Shown here: one piece after another, positions 9,690 through 17,222 of the stretch | Layout of the letters: each line of letters starts with the position of its first letter | Numbering within the stretch: position 1 is the stretch's first letter | Notes under the pieces: generated by a model | What the model was told of the DNA's origin: nothing | Database searches by the model: none | Seen by the model: only the letters and a program-made list of their open reading frames with translations | Translations under genes and position numbers: made by a program | From: Zygnema cylindricum | Lineage: Eukaryota > Streptophyta > Zygnematophyceae > Zygnematales > Zygnemataceae | DNA: 17,222 nt | Direction: 5' to 3' | Assembly (NCBI GenBank): GCA_037447655.1 | Contig: JBBHKE010003221.1 | Coordinates: 1-17,222, forward strand

Positions 9690-10542
9690 GAAAACGAAAT
9701 CGAAACTTTGACATGTGACGCTTGTACACGTAGGTACAACTTTGTGACGGTTGAAGACGACTTCGAAATTGGTGACGCCAACAAAAACAACGACAATTGT
9801 AGACGTCTATGAATTTGTAATTTTGTGCCATGTAATATATTTAGGGTTTTGTGAAATTGTGACACCATGCTCACTTGTGTCAACGTCGAAGTCACATATT
9901 CAAAAACTTTTGGCCATGGCTACCCGATGTCGTTTTTTCGACTTTTCTCACTCTACTTGCCGTAAAAATATGCATTTAGGTGGTAAAAATATTTAATTTT
10001 CAAATATCTTTCTTTCATACCAGTGGTGTCGTGCCTCATTTTAATAAATGTGAGGTAAAAGTGATAGTGTGAGAGGGATAGGGGAGAGGCGACGACGAGA
10101 CATGAATGAAAGTGGAGGTCCGAGACCCCTCCATATTTTTTGTTGTACATGCTCGTCTTTTCCGTACATGCCAATGACAAGCAGGAGAAGAATAACGAGT
10201 ACTCTCCCTTGTCCTAAAGTTTTCCCACTCGTGTGGCGCTTGCGTGGGTCGTTTTTCAGTTGTTGTTTATGCGATACTTGAACTAAACACACCCTCTCGA
10301 GGTGATTTTGATGAATTTTTTTGATGGGTTGGATTCTTTTGCTCAGGGGTCGAAAAGAGGAAAAGGCCAAACTGTGTTCACATGACGACAAACATGCAAT
10401 ACATTCGAACTATCGAATTGACATTCAATGTATTTTGGTAAAAATGATTTTCCGCACGGCTAAAGTTTTTCTCTTAGTTCCTTTAATATTGGGGCAAAAC
10501 GACAGAGAAAAGTTTATATTTTAATACATGGGGACACCCCCA
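9690..10542. mobile_element. Partial copy E2 of the E-family (left end missing)
   Basis: The interior has GTAGACGTCTA and GTGACG words, CATGGCT before a T-rich run, and an AGTGGAGGTCCGAGACCCC block, all recurring in order at 10680-11190 and 11390-11890. The right end (AAAACGACAGAGAAAAG...CATGGGGACACCCC) matches those of E1 and E3. No left terminus was found between 9600 and 9700. This is the most diverged of the three repeated units. Confidence 0.6.
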
Positions 10543-11243
10543 TTGGAGTATGTGGACATGTAATTTAAAATTTAGAATGTTACTTTGGATGTTGTCGCAT
10601 ATTTTACGGTGTGGTTTTTAAAGTGCTCATGTGTCAATCATTACTTGCGCCTTCATTACTTCAAATATGTGACAGTTATAACGTCTACAAAATATGTGAC
10701 AACCTGCGAAACAAAATGTAGACGACTACAAAACTTCCTAAAATTAGTGACGTATACAAAAATGGCGACGGTTGTAGACGTCGAGTTTTTGTGATACCGA
10801 AGATGTTTAAGGAAATGTGACACAGCGAAGTGATGCTACCCCGTGACGTAAGTAGTACGTAGATTTTCACCCATGGCTTCTCGATTTCTTTTTCAAATCT
10901 TTTATCATTCGATATGCCATCAAACAAAGACCAAAAACATAAAAAAACGAGTAAGAAAATTTTCCATTTGATACTATTATTGTTGTGTTTCATTTAGAGA
11001 AAAGGGAAAGAGAAGCGGTCGAGTGAGAAAGAGGGGGAGACGAGGACGACGTCAACTTTTGCAAAGGACCCATGAATGAGAGTGGAGGTCTGAGACCCCA
11101 ACGATTTTTTTCCGTACATGCTTGTCATTTTCGCACGTACATGCGTGTGACGAGCAGGTAAAAAAATAGCGTGTACTCTCCCTCGTTCAATTTTGTTTTG
11201 AATACGTTTCACACTTGCAATACCATTTTGCTATTCATCAATA
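10543..11243. repeat. Tandemly duplicated left portion of E3 (about 700 bp)
   Basis: Starts with TTGGAGTATGTGGACATGTAA, the counterpart of the E3 left terminus. It then parallels E3 almost base for base: TTTTTAAAGTGCTC, CGGCGACGGTTGT-like and GTCGAGTTTTT blocks, TTTTATCATTCGATATGCCA and CAACTTTTGCAAAGGACC. Matching blocks are 705-711 bp apart. The copy stops at ATAGGGTA, where the E3 left end begins, while E3 itself runs on past the same word. This is what a tandem duplication of the left part of one element would leave. Confidence 0.7.
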
Positions 11244-12195
11244 GGGTATTTGGGTGTGTGCCCATGTAACCGAAACGTCATAACGTTGCTTTGGATTTAG
11301 GGCAAATTTTTATGGTGTACTTTTTAAAGTGCTCCTATGGCATTCATTACTTCCGCTTTCATTGCATCCATTTTTCGACAGTCGTAGACGTCTACAAAAT
11401 GTGCGACAGACTACGAAACGAAACGTACACTACTGCGAAACTTACTAAAATAAGTGACGTCTACAAAAACGGCGACGGTTGTGGACGTCGAGTTTTTTGT
11501 GACATCGTAGATGTTTAGGGTTTTGACATTGCGAAGTCACGCCACGCTGTGACTTCATTAGTACGTAAACTTTCCGCCATGGCTTCCGATTTCTTTTATT
11601 TATCTTTTATCATTCGATATGCCATCAAACTACGACCAAAGGTATTAAAAAAAAAGATAAAAAATATATCTTTCATTTGAAACCATCATTGTCGCATTTC
11701 ATTTAGGGGAGAGAGAAATAGGAGCTATCGAGTGAGAAAGAGGAAGAGAGACGAAGACGACGTAAACTTTTGCAAAGGACCCATGAAGGAAAGTGGAGGT
11801 ACGAGACCCTTGCAACTTTTTTTTCCGTACATGTTTGTCATTTTCTTATGTGCATGCGCGTGACGAGCAGTGAAAAAAATAGCGTGTACTTTCTTTCGTG
11901 CAAAAAAATTGGAAAACGTTTGACGCTTGCAATCCCGGTTTTCTATTCGTAAATAGGGTAGTATTTTTATTAAAATCAGGTCGCGATGATTCCAGTGCAA
12001 GTGTGAAGATGAGCTGGAAGTGGATCGCGATGATAATAACGCTAATTGTCGTACCTTCCAAAGTTCCAAGATGACGCAAAATGTACTTGTGTTTTTGCCC
12101 ATTTTTCGTACGGCGTAATATTTTCTCGTTGCAAGTCCCATTTTATGTGAAAACGACGGAAAAAAACCCTTACTCGACACATGGGCACACACCCT
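11244..12195. mobile_element. Inverted-repeat transposon E3, about 950 bp
   Basis: The left end GGGTGTGTGCCCATGT at 11250-11265 is perfectly complemented by ACATGGGCACACACCC near 12179-12194. The right subterminal AAAACGACGGAAAAAAACCC matches E1 and E2. Minus-strand ORFs (for example 11725-12192) follow the repeated DNA and show no transposase features, so it is probably non-autonomous. Confidence 0.7.
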
Positions 12196-12541
12196 AAAAC
12201 TGCTCGCTTTTTTTTACAAACGTACACAATAAGGCCAGATTACGGCGTTGAGACGTGAAAGCGAGTGCGTCGACATGGGAAAGGGCACTTAGATTTGATT
12301 CCTAGTAATAAAGACGGGGAAAATTCGCGAGAACTTGTTCTCTCATGTTCAAACGTCTACCGTGTGAACACATGTTATATCAACTAGTCAACTACATTAT
12401 GCGAATTTGTATCCAAATTACTAAATTAGTGCTAGATGTATACATTAGCGTTAACTTTTGTTGGCGTTAGGCCCTTAAACCAAAACTAGAGTACAGGAGA
12501 GTTAGTAACGCTATACTTATTCTTATACTTCTACACTACTA
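12196..12541. other. Unassigned spacer between E3 and MITE-3
   Basis: No ORF, inverted repeat or RNA gene was recognised. The words ATTAGTGCTAG and ATTAGCGTTAAC near 12424-12453 recall the interior of the MITE family and may be a decayed relic. Confidence 0.35.
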
Positions 12542-12757
12542 CACCGCAAATCGCTATTACCGTAGAAGTTTTTTTAGCTTATAGGAATAATTACCGTTAT
12601 TAACGCTAATTGGGAATTTGAAAAATTTAAAAGAAATCGTTTACTCTAATTAGAAATTAAGTTTTTTTAAAATAGCATGGATAATTATATTTGAGAATTT
12701 GAGAAAAAAAAGGCGGGACCGAATTAGCGATCATTTCGCTAATAGCGATTGAAGGTG
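12542..12757. mobile_element. MITE-3 (TA-inserting family), 216 bp, with a second terminus alongside
   Basis: The left terminus CACCGCAAATCGCTATTACC pairs with the right terminus whose complement is CACCTTCAATCGCTATTAGC; TA lies at 12540-12541 and 12758-12759. Directly after it, 12758-12774 reads TAGCGATTTACGGTGTA, a second right-hand terminus of the same family. MITE-3 may therefore sit in the end of an older copy whose left half is gone. No coding capacity. Confidence 0.75.
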
Positions 12758-12775
12758 TAGCGATTTACGGTGTAG

Positions 12776-13790
12776 TTCAATTCACTTATAATGCCAGAAG
12801 GCGACAAAGTGACAAGTATCAGTATAGAACAAAAAAAGCGTACAGTTTGTACACTCTACAATTTGTACGTGTAACATTCATTCGTGCGGGGTTTAGAATT
12901 AACATCGTTACATATGTGAATAGTTCATAACATAGTTCAAAAGTAGGCGTTTTTATGGTAGGCCTTTGGTCACCGCCTTTATAGTAAGTAGTGTTATAGG
13001 CTTTTCATGTGATCTTCTTAGATCGCTACTTTGATCAATGACCGTCCGATCGTCCGAATCTGACGGTGTAAATAAATATTTTTGGTCCGAATGTTTTAAT
13101 TGGTCCGAATAGGTCCGAATACAATATGGGTCTTAAGGTCATATTGTATGTTTTGGGTACAATAGGCATATTGTATGGGCCTACTTTCACCTACTTTTGC
13201 ACTATGGTTCAGAAGCTATCGACGTTCCATGTGAGATCTAACTATTTGAGGTCTCTCGCTTTCACAGCGTAGGTTGGTACTATAGATCACTGTAGTTAAG
13301 AGGGTATGAGGGTGACGTTCCATCAGGCCAAAAGTGGCGTAGTTTATAGAAATTCGCGACCCTCCGTACCAAATTGTACCGCTGATTTTGTTTTTATACG
13401 AAAAACAACATTACAAAGAATCTTGCCGATACTCTCCGAAGGTCTTGGAAGTAACACTGGCCGTAGGATGTTCATCTGCGAGGAGTTCGCTTCATTTTTT
13501 TCTGCAACTCGAGGTGGGTTGGCAGATACACGAAAAAAAAATTGTGACACGCTGGACGATTAAGCTACGTGTCATGATGGAAAACCAAAGAAAAAACTTA
13601 AGATTTGCACATGACACGCGGTTTCCAAAATACAACCGAAAATAAAAACGAAATTTCGTAATATTCCCTCGTCACGCTATTTTCGCTTAACTTTTGTTCG
13701 TCACACTATTTCAATCAAAAGACTTTCGTTATGTTCGAAAATTGAAACCCTAAAAAATGAGCTGGCGTACACACTGGCGTCTGCAAAAAG
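12776..13790. other. Unassigned stretch with short direct repeats
   Basis: GGTCCGAAT occurs at 13084, 13102 and 13112, and CATATTGTAT at 13140 and 13167. A plus-strand ORF at 13306-13563 (85 aa) starts at an ATG but overlaps ORFs in two other frames and has no recognisable domain. I do not call it a gene. Confidence 0.4.
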
Positions 13791-13797
13791 TATATAA
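13791..13797 (+). promoter_or_regulatory. TATA-box-like sequence
   Basis: TATATAA lies 34 nt upstream of the ATG at 13831 that opens the C2-like ORF. It would put transcription start very close to that ATG. In AT-rich DNA such matches are common, so this is only suggestive. Confidence 0.3.
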
Positions 13798-13931
13798 TCT
13801 TTGTCGTATTGATACTTCGTACGCAGATACATGGTACGCAAGTCAAAATTTGAACTTATGTTTGTCGGTGCAAAAAATCTGAAAGATATTAAATATCGGA
13901 CTGTAGCTTGCGTGGCGCCAGTCAATATAAA

Positions 13932-13971
13932 ACACGTGGCTTACAGACTCTACACGTGGCTTACAGACTGT
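13932..13971 (+). repeat. 20-bp tandem duplication inside the C2-like ORF
   Basis: ACACGTGGCTTACAGACT occurs at 13932-13949 and 13952-13969. Since 20 is not a multiple of three, the two copies are read in different frames (HVAYRL and TWLTDC). Deleting one copy would bring a TGA into the present frame. Confidence 0.85.
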
Positions 13972-14077
13972 GATGGAACATCGACTCAATCGACCCGGTA
14001 TGTAAAGTTTGCCGTACAATTACAGAAACGTATGATGGAACTTCACCTTGAAGCGCTAGTACGCAACCGAACAAGTA

Positions 14078-14577
14078 CACCGCGAATCGTAATTAGAGTA
14101 AATTACTCTAATTCGGTCGCTCGAAATTTCGACTCTATCACATCAAATAGAGTAAATGATTCTAATTTTTTCATTATACTATTTAAGGTAAGGTTTAATT
14201 AGCGTTTTTAATTCTAATATATGTTCGTTTAAATAGTGTGGAGTACGGACGACGTCCGACCGTGCAAAATTGTACTTTGATATGTAAAAAAGTACAAATA
14301 ATGATTTAATACAGGCCATTATCATGTAACTGCGTTTTAACAAACCGCGTAGTGCAAACGTCATAGTGACGATAAACTGTACGATTTGTCAGATTTTTTA
14401 CGAATACCTTATTTACAGTAGAGGGTATTAGCTTGCCAAATTAGAGTACACCGCATAAATTAGAGTAAATTCCTTTTTGAAACAGTTCTATCACATAAAT
14501 TAGAGTAAATTACTCTAATTATTTTTTTCTCTTTTTTTACTCTAATTTTTTCATTACTCTAATTACGATGCGCGGTG
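14078..14577. mobile_element. MITE-4 (TA-inserting family), 500 bp, nested in H1
   Basis: The left terminus CACCGCGAATCGTAATTAGA and the complemented right terminus CACCGCGCATCGTAATTAGA differ at one base. TA lies on both sides and is explained by insertion into the first two bases of the H1 terminus. TA duplication suggests a Tc1/mariner-like transposase acting in trans, though the TIR is unlike Stowaway. The interior repeats AAATTAGAGTAAATT, with an internal TACACCGCATAAATTAGAG near 14448. Confidence 0.9.
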
Positions 14578-14747
14578 TAGTGTTGGGCATCGAGGACCTT
14601 TTGCCGATATTCGATATATATCGAATTTCATGGACCCGATAATCGATATATCGCTTCGATATATCGAAAACCAAATCATCGCGATATATCGCCAATATAT
14701 CGTATCGACGATATATCGAAAATGATTTTTTTTTTTTTTGTTTTTTA

Positions 14748-14803
14748 CCCCCCCCCCCCCCCCCCCCTCCTGAGCACTCAGCGGGGGGGGGGGGGGGGGG
14801 GGG
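14748..14803 (+). repeat. C20/G21 homopolymer hairpin
   Basis: Twenty C residues (14748-14767) and twenty-one G residues (14783-14803) flank a 15-nt centre containing CTGAGCACTCAG, itself a small stem. The two arms are complementary over about 20 bp. The G arm could also form a quadruplex and the C arm an i-motif. It lies in the centre of H1. Homopolymer lengths are prone to sequencing error. Confidence 0.85.
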
Positions 14804-15039
14804 AATTATTCGTACGATTTTTCCGTACGATTTTCCGTACTCTGACTGTACGGACACGCAATTTTTGCGATATATATCGCGACAATTTATGTTGGTCCCG
14901 GTACGATATATCAAGGAATCTGCTCGATCGATATTCAATATATCGAATATCGAAATTATCGCGATATGAAACCACCTGATACCCAACACTACGAACAAGA
15001 CTCCGAATGGGTCAAAAAATTTCCACGCTACCAAAATTG

Positions 15040-15814
15040 TAGTGTTGTGTATCGGTAAAAAAATTATCGCGATAACACCGATACCGATAGTTATCGGTTA
15101 TCGAATGGTCAGAGGTCCCGATATATCGGTCTGGGACCAACAAATTCCATATCGACGATAACTTTTTAAAAATATAATATGCGTACAATAGTACTATATA
15201 ACATACTGTATTATATTATTTTCATTATATAGCGTGGAATGCCACGTATAATATTTTGTTCCGCGTATCTATTTAACTGAAAATTTTTACGGACAGCGCT
15301 GCACATAAACGTAGACAATATAAGTTAATACTTTATTGTTATAAAACTATACTACCGAAACGAAAAAAATAAAATACATAGTAAAATTTTTGAATCAAAC
15401 TTTTTATAAAAAAAAGACGAAGAGACTGAAAGAAGCAAACGAACACACTTGTCAGACTGCCGCCATTTCCAGACGCCATATTTTGAAAATTCTGGCAGCA
15501 GGAATTTTGAAAACCCCCTTATACTAGGAATAATCGCGATTTTTTACCGGAATAGGGAGTAAGGGGGTCCGTTGCGCGTCCGGGGAATACGACGTACAGT
15601 TGTGTGTGCATGCCGTACATTTCTATGTTCGGTCCGTACAGTTATGGCCGATAGTTATCGTTATCGGCATTATCGCCGATAAGTACCCTATATTATCGGC
15701 TACTTATCGGCGATAAGACCGATGTCGATATATCGTACCAATATATCGATTATCGGGAACCCGAAAAAAGGTCCATATCGGCTATCGGTAAATCCTTACC
15801 GATACACAACACTA
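15040..15814. mobile_element. hAT-like element H2, 775 bp, non-autonomous
   Basis: A perfect 19-bp TIR, TAGTGTTGTGTATCGGTAA, lies at 15040-15058, and its complement TTACCGATACACAACACTA ends at 15814. A perfect 8-bp duplication, CAAAATTG, lies at 15032-15039 and 15815-15822. Subterminal DNA is full of ATCG-based palindromes (TTATCGGCGATAA, CGATATATCG). No transposase ORF. It is related to H1 by terminus and internal motifs. Confidence 0.93.
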
Positions 15815-15864
15815 CAAAATTGTTATATTTTACGGTTTACCCCCCTAACACGACAGTACAGTAA

Positions 15865-16032
15865 AGCTCGTACAAAACTGCAAAGTAAAATTCGTTTTTA
15901 AAGTACGAACTCAGTCATACAACCTGTTCTGTTCAACCGGTGTGAACCAACTGAACCAAGTCTAGTTTTGGCGAAACTTTAACAGAAAACGACAAATCAA
16001 AAAGTTTCTACTCCTGCGCCTGAAAAATATCC
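15865..16032. other. Spacer upstream of the right-hand gene
   Basis: No gene is visible. It may hold promoter sequence for the right-hand gene, but no clear TATA box was identified. Confidence 0.3.
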
Positions 16033-16170
16033 ATGGCTGCCACTCTGCCATCACTCTTTAAGTCAAGAGTACCAAATTCAGCTGCGCCTGAAGAAAAATA
16101 TGCCTGCCATTATTCACTAGCACAGCAGCTTCTTTCAGCTCTAACAGCGATGAAAGTTGTACACGTGTAG
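16033..16170 (+). CDS. Upstream ORF (45 aa), possible alternative first exon
   Basis: ATG in good plant context (ATCCATGGCTGCC) opens 45 codons to TAG: MAATLPSLFKSRVPNSAA at the start and SLAQQLLSALTAMKVVHV at the end. It lies 205 bp before the ATG of the right-hand gene, with a strong acceptor at 16346 between them. It could be an upstream ORF in the leader or part of an alternative first exon spliced to 16347. A duplicated word, CTGCGCCTGAA, occurs at about 16014 and 16083, the first copy before the ATG and the second inside the ORF. Confidence 0.25.
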   Translation: MAATLPSLFKSRVPNSAAPEEKYACHYSLAQQLLSALTAMKVVHV

Positions 16171-16325
16171 CCCGCCTAGACGATTTACAGCTCACTGTAT
16201 TATATTTTTCTGATTAGCACACATTCTCTATAATTTTTTGCACCGAAAGCTCTTCGCCTCTTTAACCTTACATAACTCAGTTTCCTGCTGAATATTCAAT
16301 CATACTCTGCAACACTGACTTTCTA

Positions 16326-16346
16326 TTTTATCTTTTTGTTCTTTAG
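16326..16346 (+). promoter_or_regulatory. Predicted 3' splice site of a leader intron
   Basis: A T-rich tract ending TCTTTTTGTTCTTTAG at 16346 precedes AGTCACCG, 29 bp before the ATG at 16376. It is a strong plant-type acceptor and suggests that the right-hand gene has an upstream intron, either in the 5' UTR or after a short coding exon. Confidence 0.5.
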
Positions 16347-16375
16347 AGTCACCGTTATTTTTTTTGCTGGTAAAA

Positions 16376-17222
16376 ATGGCAACTTTGAAAAGGAAGCTTT
16401 ATAGGGCCGCTTTTGATGTTTTTGTTCCCTCCACTATTCCGGCAGGTTCAGTTCGTGGTTTGTCTGGAGCACTTATTCCTACTTTTCACTCATCACGATT
16501 TCGCTCTATACCTTCTTATTCAGACAATTCACGAATCTTCGTTACTGGCCCTGCAGCAGTTCGTAAATTAGAGAATTCATTAAGTCGTATATTATGTGAT
16601 TCCCACCTGTCTGTCCCTTCTGTTCCTACTAGACTCAACAGTACAGATTCCTTCTCTTCTGATACAGAAATTTGTACGAACTTACATTCAAATTTTCATT
16701 TATGTGGGAGCCATGGCCTGTCGGACATGCAGTTCTCACAGTCTCCACTCAAAAAGTGTCCCTCTCCATCCTTTCCAACGACTTGTGTTAGAAAGATCTC
16801 CGTATCCTCCTTCTCCACTCATCAACATAAGTACAATACAAACACAAATACATTTACAAATACAAATGCAAACACATTTACAAATACAAAAGCAAATACA
16901 AAGACAAATTTGCGAATGCTGTTACTGGCTACTGGTAGTGGACAAAAGTCGTCTATTTGCACCAGTACTCGTCTTTTCAAAGAGGGACCGGCTTCGTCAT
17001 CAGAACCTTCGTCAAACTCTGAGAATTTTGGTAAACAGCAGAAAGAAATTGAACAGAGAACGGTCACAGAAACTGAATCAGTAAAGCTTGGAGAAAGACA
17101 AAAGGAGGAGGATGTTCCCAGTCAGTTTCAGAGCAATTCTGGCGTTCCTCTCAAAGATCATAGAATAATCGAAATTGTCCAGTTGGGCAGGTCAGCAACA
17201 GACCTTGGGAGCTACTTTTTCA
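16376..17222 (+). CDS. 5' part of an unrecognised gene with mitochondrial-presequence-like N-terminus (282+ codons)
   Basis: ATG in good context (AAAAATGGCA) opens a frame that is still open at the window edge. The nearest upstream in-frame stop is TGA at 16316. Residues 1-14 (MATLKRKLYRAAFD) are basic, amphipathic and free of acids until D14, followed by Ser/Arg-rich sequence to about 50, as in a mitochondrial targeting peptide. Residues about 153-178 are an Asn/Thr-rich repeat (NTNTFTNTNANTF). Residues 205-250 are hydrophilic and Glu/Gln/Ser-rich. The last stretch (DHRIIEIVQLGRSATDLGSY) looks like the start of a folded domain. I do not recognise the family. A donor-like CAG|GTCAGC near 17190 could end the exon before the edge. 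Other frames here are shadows of this one. Confidence 0.6.
   Translation, partial: MATLKRKLYRAAFDVFVPSTIPAGSVRGLSGALIPTFHSSRFRSIPSYSDNSRIFVTGPAAVRKLENSLSRILCDSHLSVPSVPTRLNSTDSFSSDTEICTNLHSNFHLCGSHGLSDMQFSQSPLKKCPSPSFPTTCVRKISVSSFSTHQHKYNTNTNTFTNTNANTFTNTKANTKTNLRMLLLATGSGQKSSICTSTRLFKEGPASSSEPSSNSENFGKQQKEIEQRTVTETESVKLGERQKEEDVPSQFQSNSGVPLKDHRIIEIVQLGRSATDLGSYFF
16834..16909 (+). repeat. Degenerate ACAAAT hexanucleotide repeat inside the right-hand CDS
   Basis: About twelve units of ACAAAT/ACAAAC/ACATTT run in phase with the reading frame and encode Asn-Thr pairs with occasional Phe, Ala and Lys. Period six keeps the frame open whatever the copy number, so length variation would change protein length without breaking it. 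Confidence 0.85.

Larger units (their letters stand above)
14076..14991. mobile_element. hAT-like element H1 with MITE-4 nested in its left terminus
   Basis: The right end is ...GATACCCAACACTA (to 14991) and the left end is TAGTGTTGGGCATC, whose TA is shared with the nested MITE (14076-14077 and 14578-14579). A perfect 8-bp duplication, CGAACAAG, lies at 14068-14075 and 14992-14999. TIRs of the TAGTGTTGGG type with 8-bp duplications indicate the hAT superfamily. The element's own sequence (14580-14991) has no transposase gene. It is rich in CGATATATCG palindromes and carries a C-run/G-run hairpin. Confidence 0.88.
13831..15864 (+). pseudogene. C2-domain-like (SRC2-type) ORF split by two transposon insertions
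   Basis: Coding pieces are 13831-14075, 15000-15039 and 15823-15864, 327 bp in total (108 aa plus TAA), read through once both insertions and one copy of each 8-bp target duplication are discounted. The N-terminus MVRKSKFELMFVGAKNLKDI follows the pattern of plant SRC2/BAP-type C2 domains, where the domain starts at residue 1 with an ELxVxxAKxLKD strand. Residues 46-61 (TDCDGTSTQSTRYVKF) match the usual T.xDG...(M/V)KF strand. Residues 70-96 (ELHLEALVRNR, then ISTLPKLL) match the L.V.V..........VP.K.LL part. C2 domains bind calcium and phospholipids, but the KMDxY aspartate segment is missing and the NPxW motif is not kept. An upstream in-frame TGA fixes ATG 13831. As it stands the frame runs into transposon DNA and stops at 14200. 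The C2 identification is from pattern only. Confidence 0.5.

Noticed and set aside
14537-15034. 165-codon minus-strand ORF with Pro and Gly runs
   Set aside because: The product comes from the C-run, G-run and CGATAT repeats of H1; it spans transposon ends and is not protein-like.
16596-17084. 162-codon plus-strand ORF and the 81-codon minus-strand ORF opposite it
   Set aside because: Both overlap the longer frame from 16376, and their repeats are shadows of the ACAAAT array.
1-17222. CRISPR arrays, tRNA or rRNA genes, riboswitches
   Set aside because: Repeats present are tandem minisatellites or transposon termini without regular spacers, and no cloverleaf or rRNA core sequence was recognised by eye.

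Overview
The window looks like nuclear DNA of a land plant. It is AT-rich and gene-poor, with spliceosomal introns, a plant-type UVR + SnoaL-like protein gene, a remnant of an SRC2-like C2-domain gene, and many short non-autonomous DNA transposons. The species cannot be named from sequence alone. No rRNA, tRNA, CRISPR array or bacterial-style operon was seen.

Layout. 1-600: remnant of a tandem paralogue (exon 1 plus part of intron 1) of the gene to its right; the remaining exons, if any, lie beyond the left edge. 600-2300: mostly unassigned, with one orphan candidate exon at 1723-1866(-). 2301-6218(-): an intact five-exon gene for a 207-aa protein. It has a transit-peptide-like N-terminus, a UVR motif and a SnoaL-like/NTF2-fold domain; all four introns are GT-AG and all phases agree. 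6336-6534: a MITE 118 bp upstream of its start codon. 6826-7047(+): a small candidate ORF with a CPIC...CTTH motif. 8060-12775: a transposon cluster. It holds several members of a TA-inserting MITE family (termini CACCGCGAATCG) and a head-to-tail cluster of a second inverted-repeat family (termini like GGCTGCGGCCCCATGT), part of which is tandemly duplicated. 13831-15864(+): a decayed C2-domain-like ORF split by two hAT-like insertions, one of which carries a nested MITE. 16376 to the right edge (+): the 5' part of an unrecognised gene with a mitochondrial-presequence-like N-terminus and an Asn/Thr repeat.

The most informative structure is at 13831-15864. Each hAT-like element has a perfect 8-bp target-site duplication (CGAACAAG; CAAAATTG). 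The MITE sits in the TA of the first element's TAGTGTTGGG terminus, which fixes its target-site duplication as TA. Removing both insertions, with one copy of each duplication, restores an uninterrupted 108-codon ORF that continues the C2-like pattern. I see no functional link between the genes; they appear to be unrelated neighbours separated by transposons.
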